This document shows positions 10,220 through 22,222 of a stretch of DNA of 64,000 nt, one piece after another. The position numbers and the translations under genes were made by a program. Source of the DNA: Cunninghamia lanceolata (lineage: Eukaryota > Streptophyta > Pinopsida > Cupressales > Cupressaceae). Location: positions 15,022,001-15,086,000 of the forward strand of contig BSBN01000187.1 in assembly GCA_027924645.1 (NCBI GenBank), read 5' to 3'. The number at the start of each line of letters is the position of its first letter. Position 1 is the first letter of the stretch. Below the pieces are notes generated by a model. The model saw only the letters and a program-made list of their open reading frames with translations, had not been told where the DNA came from and did not search any database.

Positions 10220-12154
10220 ATGTCTAAGAGTAGGGTTTTTATGAATCCAAGTATGAATTATCCCATACTTAGTGGTAAAATGTTGGATAAAGGAATAGAA
10301 GAGATAAGAAATAGGTTGATATTCTTAGAGGCTGAGCAGGCCCAGTTAAGAAGCAGTAACCCTGTTGTGTCTGCTTGTCAGAAAGCTAAACCTCCTGTCA
10401 GCCCTTTTGATCCTTTGTATGACCAACTGGATTTGTCATGGGTGGATTATAAAGTAGAAACTATGCCTGCTAGGATATACTGTCAGATGCCTAAATTTAG
10501 TGGTCACAATGTATGTGATGGGAATGCACATATCCAAAATTTTCAAAGTTTTATGGGAAAATATTCATTCAGAGATGAGGATATGTGGATGAGGTTTCTT
10601 GTTAGGTCCTTTGATGCAAAAACAAAAGACTGGTATTTGAGCTTTCCAAAGAAATCCTTTGCCTGTTGGGATGAACTTGCTGACTGTTTCAAGGAAGAAT
10701 TTGCAAAAGAACCGGCTGATCTTGTTGCAGAATTGATGAGAATCAGAAAACAAGATGAAGAGCCATGTGTTGATTTCAGTCATAGGTTTGCAGTAGCCCT
10801 TTCACATGTCCCTGAAAGTTTCAGACCTGATATTTCAGCCTGTGTTGGCATATTCTTTGAAGCTTTTGAGGAGGGCTCTAGTGCATTACTGAGGGATTTC
10901 AAGGTGACAAGTATGCAGATGGCATACAAATTTTTAGAAAATGTAGAAGAAATGAGAAATGTGCACCTGCTGAAACCCCTGTCCCCAGGCCTTGGTGTGA
11001 ATAATGGTTATGAAGCTGCAAATGACCAAATGATTATGGCATCATGTGCAGATAAAAATGAAAATAAAAGCATAGAGGTTGAGACTGCTGTATTTGAACA
11101 TAATGCTAACAATACTGCTCAACTGGATTGTTCACCAGTTGAGGATGCCAGTGAAAGGACTAATGAGGATTCCCATTGCAATGATGAGGCAGCTGACCAT
11201 GAAAACAATAACGAGGTTGTGGACAGCAATGAGCAATTTTTGGAATGGACCTGTGGAGAAAATTGTGAGTATTGTACTCAAGACAGAGAAGATATAAGCA
11301 AACAGAGAAGCAATCCTATGTGTGACCCATTGCCTACCTTTCAAACACATGGCGATCATGAAGAGCAGTCAGAAATTGAAATAAGTGCTGGTTCAGAGCA
11401 TGATTGTTTTTCATTTGATGGCTGTTTTGCTTATGACACACAGGCTGATACTCCTCCACAGAGTGAATCCATTGGTGATGAAGAGGTGTGCTCTGCTGCC
11501 CATGAACAAATGGCATACTATGATGAAACTGATGCACCTGGATCACCCATTTATGACACATATGGTGATGAGGATCTGTCTGAGTATGGTGAGGATCTAG
11601 ACATTATTTTTGGCTTGGATTCTGTTTCTCATCCTGATGAAAGAGGAAACAACATACATCAGGTAAGTGACTGTGAAGATGTGCCTGATTTGAAAGAGAT
11701 GCCAGAGCCTGATCTTTTCCAGCCTGGTATACCAGATGGTTGTGTACATGATGTACACAATTGTGATTTTGAAAGCTTTTCTTTTGATGAGCCATCATAT
11801 AATACAATGAGCCTTGATCTTCCTAGTTTTGTGGTGGACTCCGAGTGTTTCCTATTTGCAGTCCAGCTAGGAGATCATGTTGCAATGCATGATGATGATA
11901 TAGGTGATAAGTGCTATATGCCATATGAATATGCATTGCTTGATACATTCAACACCCACATGTCACATGATGCTGAAGGTTATCTGCACAGGTTTGATAA
12001 TGACAAGCCAAACCAGAGGATTGAATATGCAGATGACAAGATTTGTTTGTGGGTGGATCCTGACAGTATCTCCAAGCTTGACCCAGTGCATGTAGATGAA
12101 AACAAGATATTTGACAAAGGGAGATACATGTTTTTCTTTTCTTGGTGGCCTTAG
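10220..12154 (+). CDS. Gag-like protein of element A with long acidic tail
   Basis: Intact 644-codon ORF and the only gene of the element. Residues about 70-260 form a retrotransposon gag (capsid) domain: a conserved PKFSG start, then FLVRSFDAKTKDWYLSFP and the helical segment ending near EEMRNVH. There is no zinc knuckle. Residues about 270-620 are strongly acidic, with many D/E runs and scattered cysteines. The last 15 residues include KIFDKGRYMFFF, resembling the end of the B protein (AFDKKKLWFF). Capsid assembly is the family role; the function of the acidic tail is unknown. Pol functions would have to come from another element, plausibly the C family. The first ATG follows the repeated primer-site leader. 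Confidence 0.85.
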   Translation: MSKSRVFMNPSMNYPILSGKMLDKGIEEIRNRLIFLEAEQAQLRSSNPVVSACQKAKPPVSPFDPLYDQLDLSWVDYKVETMPARIYCQMPKFSGHNVCDGNAHIQNFQSFMGKYSFRDEDMWMRFLVRSFDAKTKDWYLSFPKKSFACWDELADCFKEEFAKEPADLVAELMRIRKQDEEPCVDFSHRFAVALSHVPESFRPDISACVGIFFEAFEEGSSALLRDFKVTSMQMAYKFLENVEEMRNVHLLKPLSPGLGVNNGYEAANDQMIMASCADKNENKSIEVETAVFEHNANNTAQLDCSPVEDASERTNEDSHCNDEAADHENNNEVVDSNEQFLEWTCGENCEYCTQDREDISKQRSNPMCDPLPTFQTHGDHEEQSEIEISAGSEHDCFSFDGCFAYDTQADTPPQSESIGDEEVCSAAHEQMAYYDETDAPGSPIYDTYGDEDLSEYGEDLDIIFGLDSVSHPDERGNNIHQVSDCEDVPDLKEMPEPDLFQPGIPDGCVHDVHNCDFESFSFDEPSYNTMSLDLPSFVVDSECFLFAVQLGDHVAMHDDDIGDKCYMPYEYALLDTFNTHMSHDAEGYLHRFDNDKPNQRIEYADDKICLWVDPDSISKLDPVHVDENKIFDKGRYMFFFSWWP

Positions 12155-12290
12155 GCCATCAAGTGTGTTTGGTGATGCAGGTCGGTGCAGTATTTGACTC
12201 TGTGCCCAATGGATAAGGGACTGATCTGCATCCCAGAGATCTGGGGTTCTCGCTGCAGTCTTGCACCTGCACGTCCCCAGACAGAGCCAC
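12155..12290 (+). other. 3' untranslated/polypurine region of element A
   Basis: 136 bases between the gag stop and the 3' LTR. They are nearly identical to the corresponding region of element B (24957-25090, minus) and recognisably similar to element C (20896-20960, minus). The polypurine tract is not obvious; CCCCAGACAGAG sits next to the LTR. Confidence 0.5.
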
Positions 12291-14946
12291 TGTTAGCGCC
12301 TGAATTGACTGGCAGTTTTTTGAGCAATTTTCATGCAGGCGCTCTCCCTAAGTATCCAAAAAATGTTCTAAGTATTGGACCTCCTCAGCATTTTTCAGCT
12401 GCAGCATCATTTTTTCTTTAAGGAGGAGGTCATCATCATCATATTTCCTTTGATGGTGGTCAGCATCATCATGTTCTCCGTCGACCGGTTTCTCATCGTC
12501 ATCATCATATTTCAATATCGGGTGATGTTTGGTTTTTATCCTGATGATGCTGATGAGCTACAGTGCGCCCTGATCTGCTTGTGAGGGTGATTCTTCAAAG
12601 TCTCCGGTGATCTTGCACTTATCACCTTGCCCAGACATGATGATGATGTTGCCCCGATTTTCTGAGGGGGTTATTCTTTGAGTTGTTCGACCTGACTTGC
12701 TTTTTCTTAAGGGTCGTCATCATCATCATCATATTTCCAGTTATCACCGTGTTGCTTGCGAGGGTCATCATATTTTCTGCCTTCATGATATTTCACCGGG
12801 GTGATATCTTTATCATCGGGTGATCTTGGTTATGATCATCCTGATGATGGTGTTGAAGAGTTCTAAGTGTGACCCGATATTCACTGGGGTCATCATATTT
12901 TGAACGTCAGGATGATCTTAGTCAATATCATCCTGATGATGTTGTATCACTTCTTGTTCGATTGTTTTGTCATCCTGATGATGCTGACGTCATCCTTATA
13001 TCAGGGTGATATCTTTCTTTCTGCCTATCTGCATCATGATATTTCTGAAGGAGGGGGTGATATTTTCATATCACCCGGGTGTATGTTTGTTCCAGCATCA
13101 TGATGATGCTAATATCAAGGAGATATCCGCCTGCCGGCTTCGTGCATTATCTAGCGGGGGTGATCTTTTCAAGCATCATCATATTCATATTTCGCCCTGA
13201 TCTTATAGTGGAGCTACAGTGCAGCATGATGTTTGTGCATCAGGATGATATTTCCAAATATCCGGTTGTCTTCCGAATATCATCCTGATGTTGATATGAT
13301 GATGACGTCATCGAGGTCCGGGGGGGGTCATATTTCTAACACAGATCATCTTGTGGAGGTCCCCCGATATTTGCAAACATGATGATGACGTCAGCAGGAT
13401 ATGATGATGACGTCATCAGGATGTTCATCGGCTAGACTTTTGGTATAAGCTCAGCAGGAGGATGTTTCTCCGATGGATCAGGTTGTGCCGATGAAGGCGA
13501 TTATCATGCAGTTATATTGCAATATGATGCTGACGTCAGGGTGATATTTCAGGCAACAGGATATCATGCTGCTGGAGGATGATGATGATGAAGTCTTATA
13601 CTAGTGTCGTCAGGAGCAAAAGCACCGACATGATATATGCTCATGACCTAGTATATAAAGTGTTAAAGAGGTTGCCGTGGGGTGCATGTGGGATAATGTT
13701 ATCCTGCATTTTCAAATATCATGATGATGAATCTCGGCGGTAAGTGGTTGCGATCGACTGTTTGATGTTCTTCCCAAGGCCGCGGGTTGGTGCGCCATTA
13801 ATGGCGAAGGTTGCAGAGGTATGGGCGGATCTGGTACCCGATTGAAGGTGTACATCAGTGGCGCAGGGCTCGAGAAATCTTCCTGTCTCCTCCCCTACCT
13901 GCTGCATTCAAGTTTGGGCGCCAATCCGGTATTGTTTGAGCACCATTTTTATGATACTGTATATCTGGCGGGATTTTTAGTCAACCTGGTAGTTAATGCT
14001 GAATACACCCTCCTGCTATATAATGCAGAAGGTGTTATTCATTCAAGGTTGTTGAAAGTTGAGGATTTTTGGCTCTGTAATCCATAACCAGCTGATCTGG
14101 TTGCTCTGTACAGTTTATCTTGTGAGTTTATGTATCTCCTGTTGTACGATTTGGCATGAATCCACTGATTTCATGGTTGATCTTATATGAGTAATGCTAT
14201 CTTAGCATGTGTTTTGTTAATTCTGTCTCCAGTATTGCATGTATTCTTCTTCTGGATCTGGATGTTTGCGTAATGTTTAGATTCTAGAGCATAGAATTCC
14301 TATGTTGAATGTCTGATCTTTTAACTTCTGCTCAAGGGGTAGATTAAACTATTTTCAGGTTGAACATTGGGAAGGGTATACTGCAGTAGGGATGCCATAA
14401 GTAGAGATAACTTAACACTCTTCATTGGGAGATATCTGTAAGGCAGATATCATGTGTATCCCCCTGAAATTCAGTTTTAGCTATTCATGCTGATCATTCA
14501 CAGGTGTATGTCTACCGACTCCAAGCCCTAGATAGGCACCAATCATGCTGTGTTCTTGTGTTATACACCATGTCCAGCTTTGCATCCAAATCCATTTCAA
14601 ATCATCTCATCCTTCCACCTGTTAGTTGTAGGACTAGGATTAGGAACCCCCTGCATGCTCTCATACCCAACCAGACATCATGTCCAAGAATGTTGCCAGC
14701 CTTGTGATCTATCATGCAGATCTTGGTCCATACATGAGAGTATTCTGCCTGTTGTTGTCAAGTTAGATCTTTCTATCTTTGAGCTAGTCAAGGTTACATC
14801 TTGAGTTATAGGGATACCCCCCTTGGTGCGGCAGAACCAGAAGTGAAGGGGAGGAGCTCACGCAACCTCCTGTATTCAGTTGGCCTGAATCTGCCTGTGC
14901 ATTAGAAGTGGCAAACCCTAATGCTGATTCAGAAGAAATGTCAACA
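12291..14946 (+). repeat. 3' LTR of element A
   Basis: 2656-bp partner of 7168-9832, ending TCAACA before the TSD GACTC. It holds the same TGACGTCA cluster (first copies at 12985-12992 and 13303-13310) and TATA box (13652-13659). Confidence 0.93.
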
Positions 14947-17069
14947 GACTCTATTTCTTCAAGGATTTCTCTAACCCACTTACCTTTAACTCCTAGGCAC
15001 ATTCATATGCTTGGATGAGAGAGAGATGACTAAGAGTTGAATTTTTCTTTAAACATGACTCTTGAATAAAATTTGTGATGTGATCAAAGGTTTTCTATGG
15101 TTTCACTATATTGTCTTCCTTGTGACGGTATCAAGGATTTTTTATTTATATTTTCAAGTTGACCTCGTGATGAAATTGAGGGATTTGTGTACTCAATTTG
15201 TTTTGATTTTCTCTTTACCAATGTTTTGGGTTTTGATACATATGCAAGCTCAATGTATGCAAAGAAATGTTTTTGTTCTTTCCTGATTTGATAAGATGAC
15301 TTAATTACTATGAATTCAAATTTAAAATGACTTTTTTAATGCAAACCTGACTATGTTTTTGTTGTTTTTAAGATCAATTTTGAATAAAAGCAAATAACAA
15401 TTAATCTAGTGCAATAAGGGAATTTAATCTACAAAAAAAAATAATGAACTAATATAATTCAATGAAGAGAAACTACACTAACAATGCATAATCTAGCAAG
15501 AGTAAAGAAATAAACTTCAAGAGCAATTTCATAAGCTAATTACTATGAAAGCATTAAAGAACCTGGCATGAATATGACACATGAGCCTTGTATGATCCTT
15601 AGGAATCCTTGTATCTTTTTGTGCTCCTCTTGGTAACAGGGATGAAGAGAGAAATTGATTTGAAATGGTTTGATATTTGAATGTAAAAAATATAATTGAG
15701 AGAGCTTAGGGAGATCTATGAATGCTATGAAAGCACTATATGAGCACAATGGCTATTGTTTGAGAGAAAATTAAGAGAATAAAAATGCTATTAAATCTTT
15801 GGAAAGCTTAGAAAACTATCCTAAACATGAAACAAAAGGCACACAAGTCCTACAATGAGCATCAAGATGCTAATGGAAACCAAAAATAAAGCTTTTCAAA
15901 TGGCTGCAATAATGAATTTGCATCCCATATTGCATATAGGAGGGGGGCATTTAAAGGTTGGGAGATCTCACAAGAGGTGGGATTGATTGAGAAGGTAACT
16001 CAATTAATTGAAGAGTTAATAGGATTGATTAAGAAGTGAACTCAATTGATTAGGGAGTGATGAAGGTGTGAAATCTTATCATTGAATGAAGAAAGGGAGT
16101 TAGCATGCTAAGAAAGGAATATAAGTATAGAACAATGGGAGATAAATATGGATGATTGGGAGTGAAGAATGAGCTAAGAATAGGCTAGGCTTGATTAGGG
16201 TGGAATTTACATGCAAACTAGAGTAAAAAAAGAGCTTTTTGGGGATCGAATGAAAGAGAAAATTGCACATGAAAACGTGACAGTGTCACCCAGTTTACGG
16301 GTAGGATCATCTAGGGGTTCCCAGGGGACATCTATGGGTGACCCTAGAAGGAGAGGTCCTAGGAGTGATTTCGAGGACTGAGAATGGTCCTTTGAGGCTA
16401 GAAATGCCATCTGGCAGCCCTTAAAACTGATTGAATTGGTGCATATGAGTTGATCTCCCAGTTTAACAAGGAAAATCTCTCCTAAGAGATGTAGGATGTC
16501 CCTTGAGAGATTTAGAATTTAAAGGGGGTGACCAAGAATCAAGGAAATGGGTTATGAAATTTATAGTTGGAGATGGTCCTGGAGGTCAATTAGAGACCTC
16601 TAGAGGGTTGAAATGGTTGAAAGGGACCGAGGGAAAGTAAATTTTCCATGTTACAATGCTAGTAAGCCATGTGAACTAGGCCAAAGAGTGAAAAAGATGA
16701 ACTTTCAACAAAGAGAAAGTGAAGAAGGAACAAGACCTTGAAGGGTTAACAAGGGGGTAGGGGAAGAATGAAAGGAGTGAAGGAAGGCCATCCATGTGTC
16801 GCCAAGAATAATGCTATTGAAAGGTAATTTTTACATGCTTACATGTATGTGTTTAGGATTACAGCTCATCATTGGATCATTATGTAGGCTCATGCATGTT
16901 TTTAGTGCTTACAGTCCTAAGCCCTATAAGTTTGTGAGCTATATTAGGTTGTAAAGATAAGAATTTTGAGGGGGGTTGAATAACTTCAATGTCAATGAGT
17001 TTAGGCATATATAGTAGTTAGAAATTGGAGTTCCCAACACTTGGTTAGTTCCATTCCCTACCTAACTTT
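14947..17069. other. Intergenic sequence, no gene seen
   Basis: AT-rich, with a purine-rich stretch between about 15940 and 16780 (GATTGA/GGGAG-type words). No supported coding frame, tRNA or element boundary was found. Confidence 0.5.
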
Positions 17070-17207
17070 TTGTTGAGTTGCTACTCATATGGACCAGCTA
17101 GGAATCAAACCTAGGACCTTCTATTGCTGCTACAGTGCTCTACCAACTAAGCTACAAGCCCCTTGTGGCCAGTCTATCATCAGTCTAGGTGTGGCTTATT
17201 TCCAACA
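17070..17207 (-). mobile_element. tRNA-derived SINE-like copy 2 (partial)
   Basis: The minus strand starts TGTTGGA at 17207 and runs into a tRNA-like module. It has an A box TAGCTTAGTTGG (17143-17154) and a B box GGTTTGATTCC (17101-17111) at tRNA spacing. It then shares TGGTCCATATGAG with the neighbouring copy before ending near 17070. An internal Pol III promoter is implied. It is not a functional tRNA gene, because the anticodon stem is poor and a 5' extension is present. Confidence 0.55.
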
Positions 17208-17400
17208 CCCCCTTTAAGCCACATTGTAGGTGCTTGGGACTCTTAACTTGGATTTTATACCAATTGTTGAGTTGTTGCTCATATGGACCAACTAGGACTT
17301 GAACCTAGGACCTTCCATTGCTGTTGGAGTGCTCTACCAACCAGGCTATTGGCTCTTTGTGGCAAGTCAATTGTTGGTCCAAGTGTGGATTATTCCAACA
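17208..17400 (-). mobile_element. tRNA-derived SINE-like copy 1
   Basis: Adjacent, same-orientation relative of 17070-17207. The minus strand begins TGTTGGAATAATCCACACTT at 17400. The A box-like TAGCCTGGTTGG (17337-17348) is degenerate; the B box is GGTTCAAGTCC (17295-17305). About 85 bases of tail follow, including AATTGGTATAAAATCC. Neither copy ends in poly(A). Confidence 0.55.
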
Positions 17401-18437
17401 TTTTTCACAATTTATGTTTTTCCTTCCATCTTCTACAACCCTTATTCTAAAAGAGCCAAGTAGCCTACATCTCCACAACTTCCTCAAGCTAGAAAGTGAC
17501 AACAAAAAGACTAGACAAGACATTCCTTGAGGGACCATTCAAATCAATAAATTTGCTTAGGATTATGAGCTTGGATTTTCTTATCTAGGTGTAATATGTG
17601 ATGATGGTTGTAGATGGCATGGGTTGTGAATGAGACTCGTGTAGAGATCCTCCCCTAGTAGTCACAAGGGGAAGGGAACTACTCATTGTTCTATTGGAAA
17701 CTCTTTATTATTGAAGAGGAGGGTATGGTGGAAGTGATATTTACAAGCATGGTTGCAAGTATAACTTAGAGGTACTCGTGGGGCTATAGTGGTGGAGGTT
17801 GTAACTAAGGAGTAGCTGGTTGAACCTTAGTGATGTGGCAAGCAATATTATGTTTCAAACTTTAATGGATAACTATTTAGATGTTGGCATTGGAGAGGGT
17901 GGGCATAGAGGAACCCTTGTCATGCTTGAGTGAAGAGATTAGTAACTTTTAACATTTAATTAGTTTATCTTATGACACATTGAAGCCATGTGAGTGGCCA
18001 TAGGTTCGCCCTATTTTGAAGGATGAAGTTTTATATTATTGTATTTTGATGCAATAAAATTAAAGAAATACTATCTACTTTTCACTAAATATTCATTATA
18101 GCATAATTTTTTTTTTGATCTACAACCCATAGACTAGTGTCTAAGGTGTAACCTATAGCCAAAATTTTTGTAACTTCCCTTTTCTTTTGGCCAATGGTCC
18201 CTAATAAAACCTATAAAAACTTAATATTAAATTTAATTATATTATAATTAAATAAATTTCAAATTAATAAAAATGGTAAGACAAAACTGACTTATTTACA
18301 TGGTGCAAAAACTTTCATAATAATGAAAAAAATTTGAAGATTAAAAATCATGATATACATGGCTAAAGATTTACTTCATCTATCTCTTTATTAATAGTAG
18401 ATTAACAATCACTATTACATTACTATTATGTAGTACA
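17401..18437. other. Intergenic sequence, no gene seen
   Basis: AT-rich sequence without a supported gene. It ends in GTACA (18433-18437), the target site duplicated by element C. Confidence 0.5.
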
Positions 18438-20895
18438 TGTTGGATTTTTTCCCAAACTGGATGCTTCCTAGTTATCCCTACAAGGTAGCCATCATTGATC
18501 AATAGGATTTCTGGGCCAGGGGCCAATAGTATAGGAGATAGGCTATATAAATATCTCCTCTTCTTCTTTAGGCTCTATAGAACCAAGGGGGTATTCCCTA
18601 CTCAACATCCATGAAATGCATCTATGAACTTGCTGGGATGTTGACATAAAGCAGATAAATCCTCTCTTATGCAGACCAAAATTGTAAAATAAGTGCAAAG
18701 GGGCTAGCTTTGGGCCTATGCTCAATTGTGTGACAAACGATTTTGGTCCTAAAACTACTTCTAATGTCCTAATGGTTTGTATTTGAAGTTTGAATTTAGA
18801 TTTTTGTATTTGGATGCAAAACTGGGACCTTGGGTTGTAACCTCAATACAAGACCAGACTGGTGCCTATCGTGGGCTTGGAGTCAATGGACATACATATG
18901 TGAATGATTACCATAAATTTGAATCAATAACTGAGTCTCAAGGGGATTTTATAGTCTATTCCTTATAGATACTTCCCAAAAATGAGTGTTTAGTCATTCA
19001 TACTTAGTGATATCCCTGTTACGACATACCTTTCCCAATGCTTAACCTAAAACATTCAATTTGCTCCTTCAACAAAAGTAATAGATTAGACATTCAACAC
19101 AGAAGACCCATGTTCTAGAACCCCAAATAACCCTTAGATATTCAAATTCAAAAAGAAAAGATACTCACAACTTGGAGACAAATAACTGAACACATGCAAC
19201 AAATGCATTTCTCATATAAAACAACATGAAACCAGCAAAATAATGCATAGAACATACAACATATGATTCATACACTCACAAAGAATCCAGAAAATAAAGC
19301 AGCCAGCAAAGTTGTATCTTGTTACAGCACCAAAGTTTGTCTAATTTTCAACAACCTAAAAGAGTAACACAGTTTGCCTCTTATAGCAAGACTGTGTACT
19401 CAGCAATAATTACATGGCATTTCAAAATTCTACCAGATACATTGCACCAAAAATGGTGCCCAAAACATTGAATGCAAATGAGGGACAAAGACGAAAGAGC
19501 GTGTGGACTCAGGAGATGGGCCACCGTTGGAGATTTTCCTCTTAAAGATAGTGGTTGGCTTGTCATTCATCGAGCAATGCCTTTGCAAACCTACCATTAA
19601 TGCCAACCAACCCACGGGATGCAGTAGCTGTGTGCCTTGAACTTCCTTCCCCCTTGAAATGTGACTGTGGATGCATACAAATCCCTCGCTTTCTGAAATT
19701 TGAATTGGAGCCATTGATTTCCCTTCTCCTGCCGAGATCAATGACTTTGGTTCATGCTGACTAGTCATTGGCCAATGAAAATATGCCACGCAGGCACCCC
19801 TTTGCCTTTTTGACTTTTCACAGCATACAAACATTTTACCCTTTTCGCCTCTTGAGACATTCCAATGTATATGAAAATAAGATTGTATATACATACAATC
19901 GCAAACATACAAGGCGGACCCCAAACCATTATAGAACAAATTACAATCGCTATCGGGTACGGGCCCTGCATCTCCTTTTTGCATGTCACTTTGTATATTG
20001 CATATACAAATGCAATATACATGCGGCAAACCCCAAATTTTATAAAGCACATTGAAAACATATTCGGGTCCGGGCTTTGCATCTTTCAACTTTGTACATA
20101 ACCAATATATGTCGCATATATAATGCAAACATACAAGCAAACATGCATACAAATAGCGGGCTTCATCTTTTATCAACCAAAATGTATGTTCACTTCAGAT
20201 CCGGCTTGTATATTAGGAATGTATGTTCGATTGTATGTGCAACATACAATCGCAAATATATGTAATCGGTGGGCCCCACATGCTTTTAACTACTTTGACT
20301 TCAACTGGCCTTGTATATTACTTTGCATATCCTTCTTGTATGCCGCCGATGTACCTTTTGCTTGCAATTTTCCCTTTGTATCTAGTCATTGCATGTCTAA
20401 ACATACAACACAAATATACATGCAAACCTTCACATACAAGCAGGGAATATTCCCAAAATCTGCGACAAATTCCTCAATGCATATACAAACCTGATATGCA
20501 TTCAAAATGCATACAATCAATTTTTTCACTTTTTTGAAGGCCGATTGAACATTTTTGGCCTGCCAATGTACATTTACACTTGTACATACAAAGACACATA
20601 CATTCGACAGACATCACTGCTGCATAAAGTGATTTTGGACTTAGCATTTTTTCTCAAGCGCGATGGGAGAAAGCAGTAAAGCAATGTATAGGGGCCGGTC
20701 AACCAATGAGTGCTAAGGCATGAAAATACAACTAGTGCAACCAGGAACCTGCTATAGGAAGTCAACAACAAAATAGAAGATACAACACAGAAGGTCGAGG
20801 GAAAAAATAAAATCTAAGGCATCAAGGGTTTGAAAGAATACAAATATAAGCTTGCAAACTCAATTTAGAACCCTAACCCTAGGTGAGCACCACCA
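18438..20895 (-). repeat. 3' LTR of element C
   Basis: 2458-bp direct repeat of 35604-38059. On the minus strand it begins TGGTGGTGCTCACC followed by two telomere-like AGGGTT units, and ends ATCCAACA. The half nearest 18438 is homologous to the LTR 3' half of A and B; the U3 half is unrelated. Confidence 0.93.
19780..20620 (-). promoter_or_regulatory. CATACA/TGTATG word array in U3 of element C
   Basis: Short words ACATACAA, TGTATATT, GCATATAC and ATGCATAC recur dozens of times on both strands through this U3 segment, and again at about 36945-37780. CATGCA-type (RY-like) cores are included. It occupies the same LTR position as the GATGAT/TGACGTCA array of A and B. Confidence 0.5.
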
Positions 20896-21119
20896 TTGGC
20901 TCCAACTGGGGACATGTAGCCACAAGACTACAGTGAGAACCAGACCACTCCAGGACAGACTAGACAAAACGCAAAATGCAAAACACTACCGACTATACAA
21001 GGCATGTGCAGACTATTTACACCTAGTTTACAATGTGCACATAAGATATTCATTTATGAAAAGTAGTGCTTTAGGAACTGACCATGCACAGGCAATTCTA
21101 GTAGTTCACCATTTAGGGC

Positions 21120-22222
21120 CTAGAGAAAGTAGGAATCTTCTCCATGAGTATTGCTGATTTGATATGGGCCCATCCATAAGGGCTCAAATTTACCATGTTT
21201 TCCCTTATCCTGTTTCTTTACATTCCAAACAAGGACCAAGTCACTTATCTGAAACTTCCTTTCTACAGCCCTTTTATCAAACAAATATTTCATCTTTTGT
21301 TGTTTCTTGATATTTGTCTTATGTGCTTCTCTTCTGATCTCATCTAATGCAACTAGTTGATTTATCCTTTCATTCATTGAGTCTTCAATCTCTGTATCAT
21401 TTTCTTGTATGAATCTATAAACTGGTAGGAGATTATTCACAGGTAACTTAGCTGCTACACCATACACTAGCTCAAAAGGTGACCTACCAATTGCTTTCTT
21501 TATTGTTATCCGGTCAACCCATAGTGCCATCTTTAACTTTGAATCCCATGCCCTTTTGCTCTTGTTCACCATCCTTTTGATGATTTTCATGAGGCTTTTG
21601 TTACTTGACTCTGCTTGGCCATTTCCCTGTGGATGATATGGCGATGCATATGACAAATTAATCCCATAGTTGTTGCAAAAATCAACAAATTCACTAGATC
21701 TGAAACACATGGCATTGTCTGTGACCACTTTGACTGGTACTCCAAATCTAATAATAATGTGTTCCAAAATAAAATCCATCACCACCTTGCTTGTAGCTTT
21801 CTTAGTTGGAATGGCTTCAATCCATTTAGTAAAATAGTCAATAGCAACCAAAATCCAACTATGTCCTCCACTTGATTTTTCTAAAATTTCCCTTATAAAA
21901 TCAATTCCCCACTGCTGAAATGGAGCTTCTACAATTACAGTTCTAAGGGGTAATGCACCTTCATACTTGAGTTTTCCTGAAAACCTTTGACAGGAATCAC
22001 ATTTTCTTACCAACTTTTGTGCATCTGAGAAAAGGGTTGGCCACCAATAGCCTGCTCTAAGAATTTTGTGAGCTGTAGTTTTGGCAATGTAGTGTCCACC
22101 ACACATTCCTTTTTGCATGTCATTTAAAATTCCAGTAGCTTGATTTTCATCCACACACCTAAGTAGGACACCATTAGGATTTCTCCAGTATAATTCTCCT
22201 TGAACAATGGTGTATTTGATAG
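21120..22222 (-). pseudogene. Integrase of element C
   Basis: An H-H-C-C zinc finger (GGHYIAKTTAHK ... RKCDSCQ) is followed by the DDE core: D in WGIDFIRE, D in KVVTDNAMCF, E in PQGNGQAESSNK. A C-terminal domain (GKHGKFEPLWMGPYQI) follows. The frame is open to TAG at 21120-21122 and would continue to TAA at 21054 with a typical terminal PVHGQFLKHYF. Element B is inserted just upstream. The flanks join in frame once B and one TSD copy are removed. No chromodomain was seen. Confidence 0.9.

Larger units (their letters stand above)
7168..14946 (+). mobile_element. Element A: non-autonomous gag-only LTR retrotransposon
   Basis: LTRs at 7168-9832 and 12291-14946 (TGTTAG...TCAACA) are flanked by identical TSDs GACTC at 7163-7167 and 14947-14951. 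A primer-binding site lies four bases inside the left LTR. The 2.46-kb body has one long gag-like ORF and no protease, RT or integrase. This matches the class of terminal-repeat retrotransposons carrying only GAG. The LTRs differ at few positions plus a poly-G length change (8197-8213 against 13319-13327), so insertion is recent. It shares its primer site and LTR 3' half with element C and nearly its whole LTR with element B. Confidence 0.93.

Noticed and set aside
17085..17160. Possible tRNA gene on the minus strand
   Set aside because: A and B boxes are present, but the stems do not pair well and the unit has extra 5' and 3' sequence repeated next door. SINE-like is the better call.
19430..20176. 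A 248-codon minus-strand frame in the C LTR
   Set aside because: It is broken in the partner LTR (36565-37340) and consists largely of translated CATACA-type repeats. Taken as chance openness.
20871..20886. Telomere-like CCCTAACCCTA at the tip of the C LTR
   Set aside because: Only two units, present in both LTRs as part of U3; not an interstitial telomere.
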